A DNA stretch of 6,667 bases, from positions 54,832 through 61,498 of the forward strand of contig DCID01000036.1 of assembly GCA_002315745.1 (NCBI GenBank). Reading direction: 5' to 3'. The position numbers were made by a program, and so were the translations under genes. Shown here in pieces: positions 5,832 through 6,667 of this stretch (positions are counted from its first letter, which is position 1; each line of letters opens with the position of its first letter). Source of the DNA: Bacteroidales bacterium UBA1735. GTDB lineage: Bacteria; Bacteroidota; Bacteroidia; Bacteroidales; Paludibacteraceae. The notes under the pieces are model-generated. The model ran no database searches and was not told the origin of the DNA. It saw nothing but the letters and a program-made list of their open reading frames with translations.

Positions 5832-6667
5832 ATGAGTTTTATAGAACTGATTACTAAGTTTTTCGGCAACAAATCGCAGAAAGATATGCGAGAGATCATG
5901 CCGTATGTGGAGCAGATCAAAGCCGTGTTCCCGGAGATTGATGCGCTGAGTGACGATGCCCTGCGTGAGCGTAGCCGTGCGTTGATGCTCAAAGTGGCGG
6001 AACGCGTGCAAGCGAAGAAAGATCGTATCGCTGAACTCAAAGGCGGCATCGAGGATATCGACATCGATAAGCGTGAGAAGATATACGACGAAGTGGATAG
6101 ACTCGAAAAGGAGATAAAGGAAGACTACCAAGTCGTCCTGATGGAGATATTGCCCGAAGTCTTTGCTATCGTTAAATCAACTGCTCGCCGTTTTGCTCAG
6201 AACGAGACTATTACCGTCAATGCGACCGATATGGATCGCGATCTGGCTGCCGATAGTCGTTTCGATTTTGTGGATATAGAGGGCGATAAAGCCGTTTATC
6301 GCAATCACTGGACTGCCGGTGGTAATGAGATTACATGGGACATGGTGCACTATGATGTGCAGTTGATTGGTGGTGTGGTATTGCATCAAGGTAAGATTGC
6401 GGAGATGGCGACGGGTGAAGGTAAGACTCTGGTGGCAACGCTGCCTGTTTTCCTCAATGCTATGACGCACGAAGGTGTGCATGTGGTAACCGTCAACGAC
6501 TACCTCGCTAAGCGTGACTCTGAGTGGATGGGACCATTATATATGTTCCATGGTTTGAGTGTGGACTGCATCGATAAGTATCGTCCCAATAGCGACGAAC
6601 GCCGTAAAGCCTATGCGTGCGATATCACATTTGGAACGAACAATGAGTTCGGTTTTGACTACCTGCG
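5832..6667 (+). CDS. secA: Preprotein translocase ATPase SecA, N-terminal part (truncated by window edge)
   Basis: Motor ATPase that drives unfolded preproteins through SecYEG at the inner membrane. The frame is open from the ATG at 5832 to the right edge (278 codons plus two bases). Family landmarks are the N-terminal LITKFFGNKSQKDMR region (6-20), WDMVHYDVQLIGG (169-181), Walker A MATGEGKT (192-199), VNDYLAKRDSEWM (221-233) and DITFGTNNEFGFDYL (264-278), all typical of the nucleotide-binding domain. Walker A lies about 90 residues later than in E. coli SecA because of an inserted, charged and probably helical segment around residues 57-105 (KKDRIAELKGG...DRLEKEIKED) and added sequence up to about 155. 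I recall such an insertion as normal in Bacteroidota SecA. The rest of the gene lies outside the window. Confidence 0.96.
   Translation, partial: MSFIELITKFFGNKSQKDMREIMPYVEQIKAVFPEIDALSDDALRERSRALMLKVAERVQAKKDRIAELKGGIEDIDIDKREKIYDEVDRLEKEIKEDYQVVLMEILPEVFAIVKSTARRFAQNETITVNATDMDRDLAADSRFDFVDIEGDKAVYRNHWTAGGNEITWDMVHYDVQLIGGVVLHQGKIAEMATGEGKTLVATLPVFLNAMTHEGVHVVTVNDYLAKRDSEWMGPLYMFHGLSVDCIDKYRPNSDERRKAYACDITFGTNNEFGFDYL

Noticed and set aside
5721..6131. 136-residue minus-strand ORF covering the tdk-secA gap and the start of secA
   Set aside because: It is antisense to the conserved secA N terminus and crosses the secA promoter; its protein shows no recognisable motif.
1..6667. CRISPR array, tRNA or rRNA genes, insertion sequence, defence system or prophage genes
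   Set aside because: No spaced direct repeats, no RNA gene signatures, no transposase or defence protein motifs; nearly all sequence is accounted for by five housekeeping-type genes.

Overview
The window looks like chromosomal DNA from a member of the Bacteroidota, most likely Bacteroidales. The sequence evidence is three promoters of the form TTTG-N20-TAnnTTTG, the characteristic -33/-7 pattern of this phylum, no convincing Shine-Dalgarno sequences, and UvrA, Tdk and SecA proteins whose wording matches Bacteroidota family members as I remember them. SecA in particular carries the long N-terminal insertion I associate with this phylum. No database search was possible, so the species is not assigned.

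Layout. The left half (1-3274) is a minus-strand transcription unit: uvrA (635-3274), a nucleotide excision repair ATPase, followed with an ATGA stop/start overlap by the first 212 codons of a CPA2/Kef-type cation:proton antiporter that runs off the left edge. The right half is on the plus strand: recJ (3379-5088), a single-strand 5'-3' exonuclease; a 45-bp gap occupied largely by a 22-bp tandem repeat; tdk (5134-5727), thymidine kinase; a hairpin and a promoter; and the first 278 codons of secA (5832 to the right edge).

The 104-bp gap between uvrA and recJ (3275-3378) holds two back-to-back promoters with identical spacing. They are arranged as a nested dyad centred on base 3329, with 13-bp and 9-bp perfect inverted arms. 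The minus-strand promoter shows that uvrA starts at 3274 and not at the upstream ATG at 3343. The recJ promoter ends only 10 bp before its ATG, implying a nearly leaderless mRNA.

Function. uvrA and recJ both belong to DNA repair and tdk to nucleotide salvage, so the centre of the window is a DNA maintenance cluster. The antiporter and secA are a passenger downstream gene and an independent housekeeping gene respectively. The genes are ordinary families. I found no previously undescribed system. The most unusual points are the symmetric divergent promoter, a UvrA whose insertion domain is shortened and replaced by an in-frame Asn-rich minisatellite, and an antiporter lacking an acidic residue where related transporters usually carry one.
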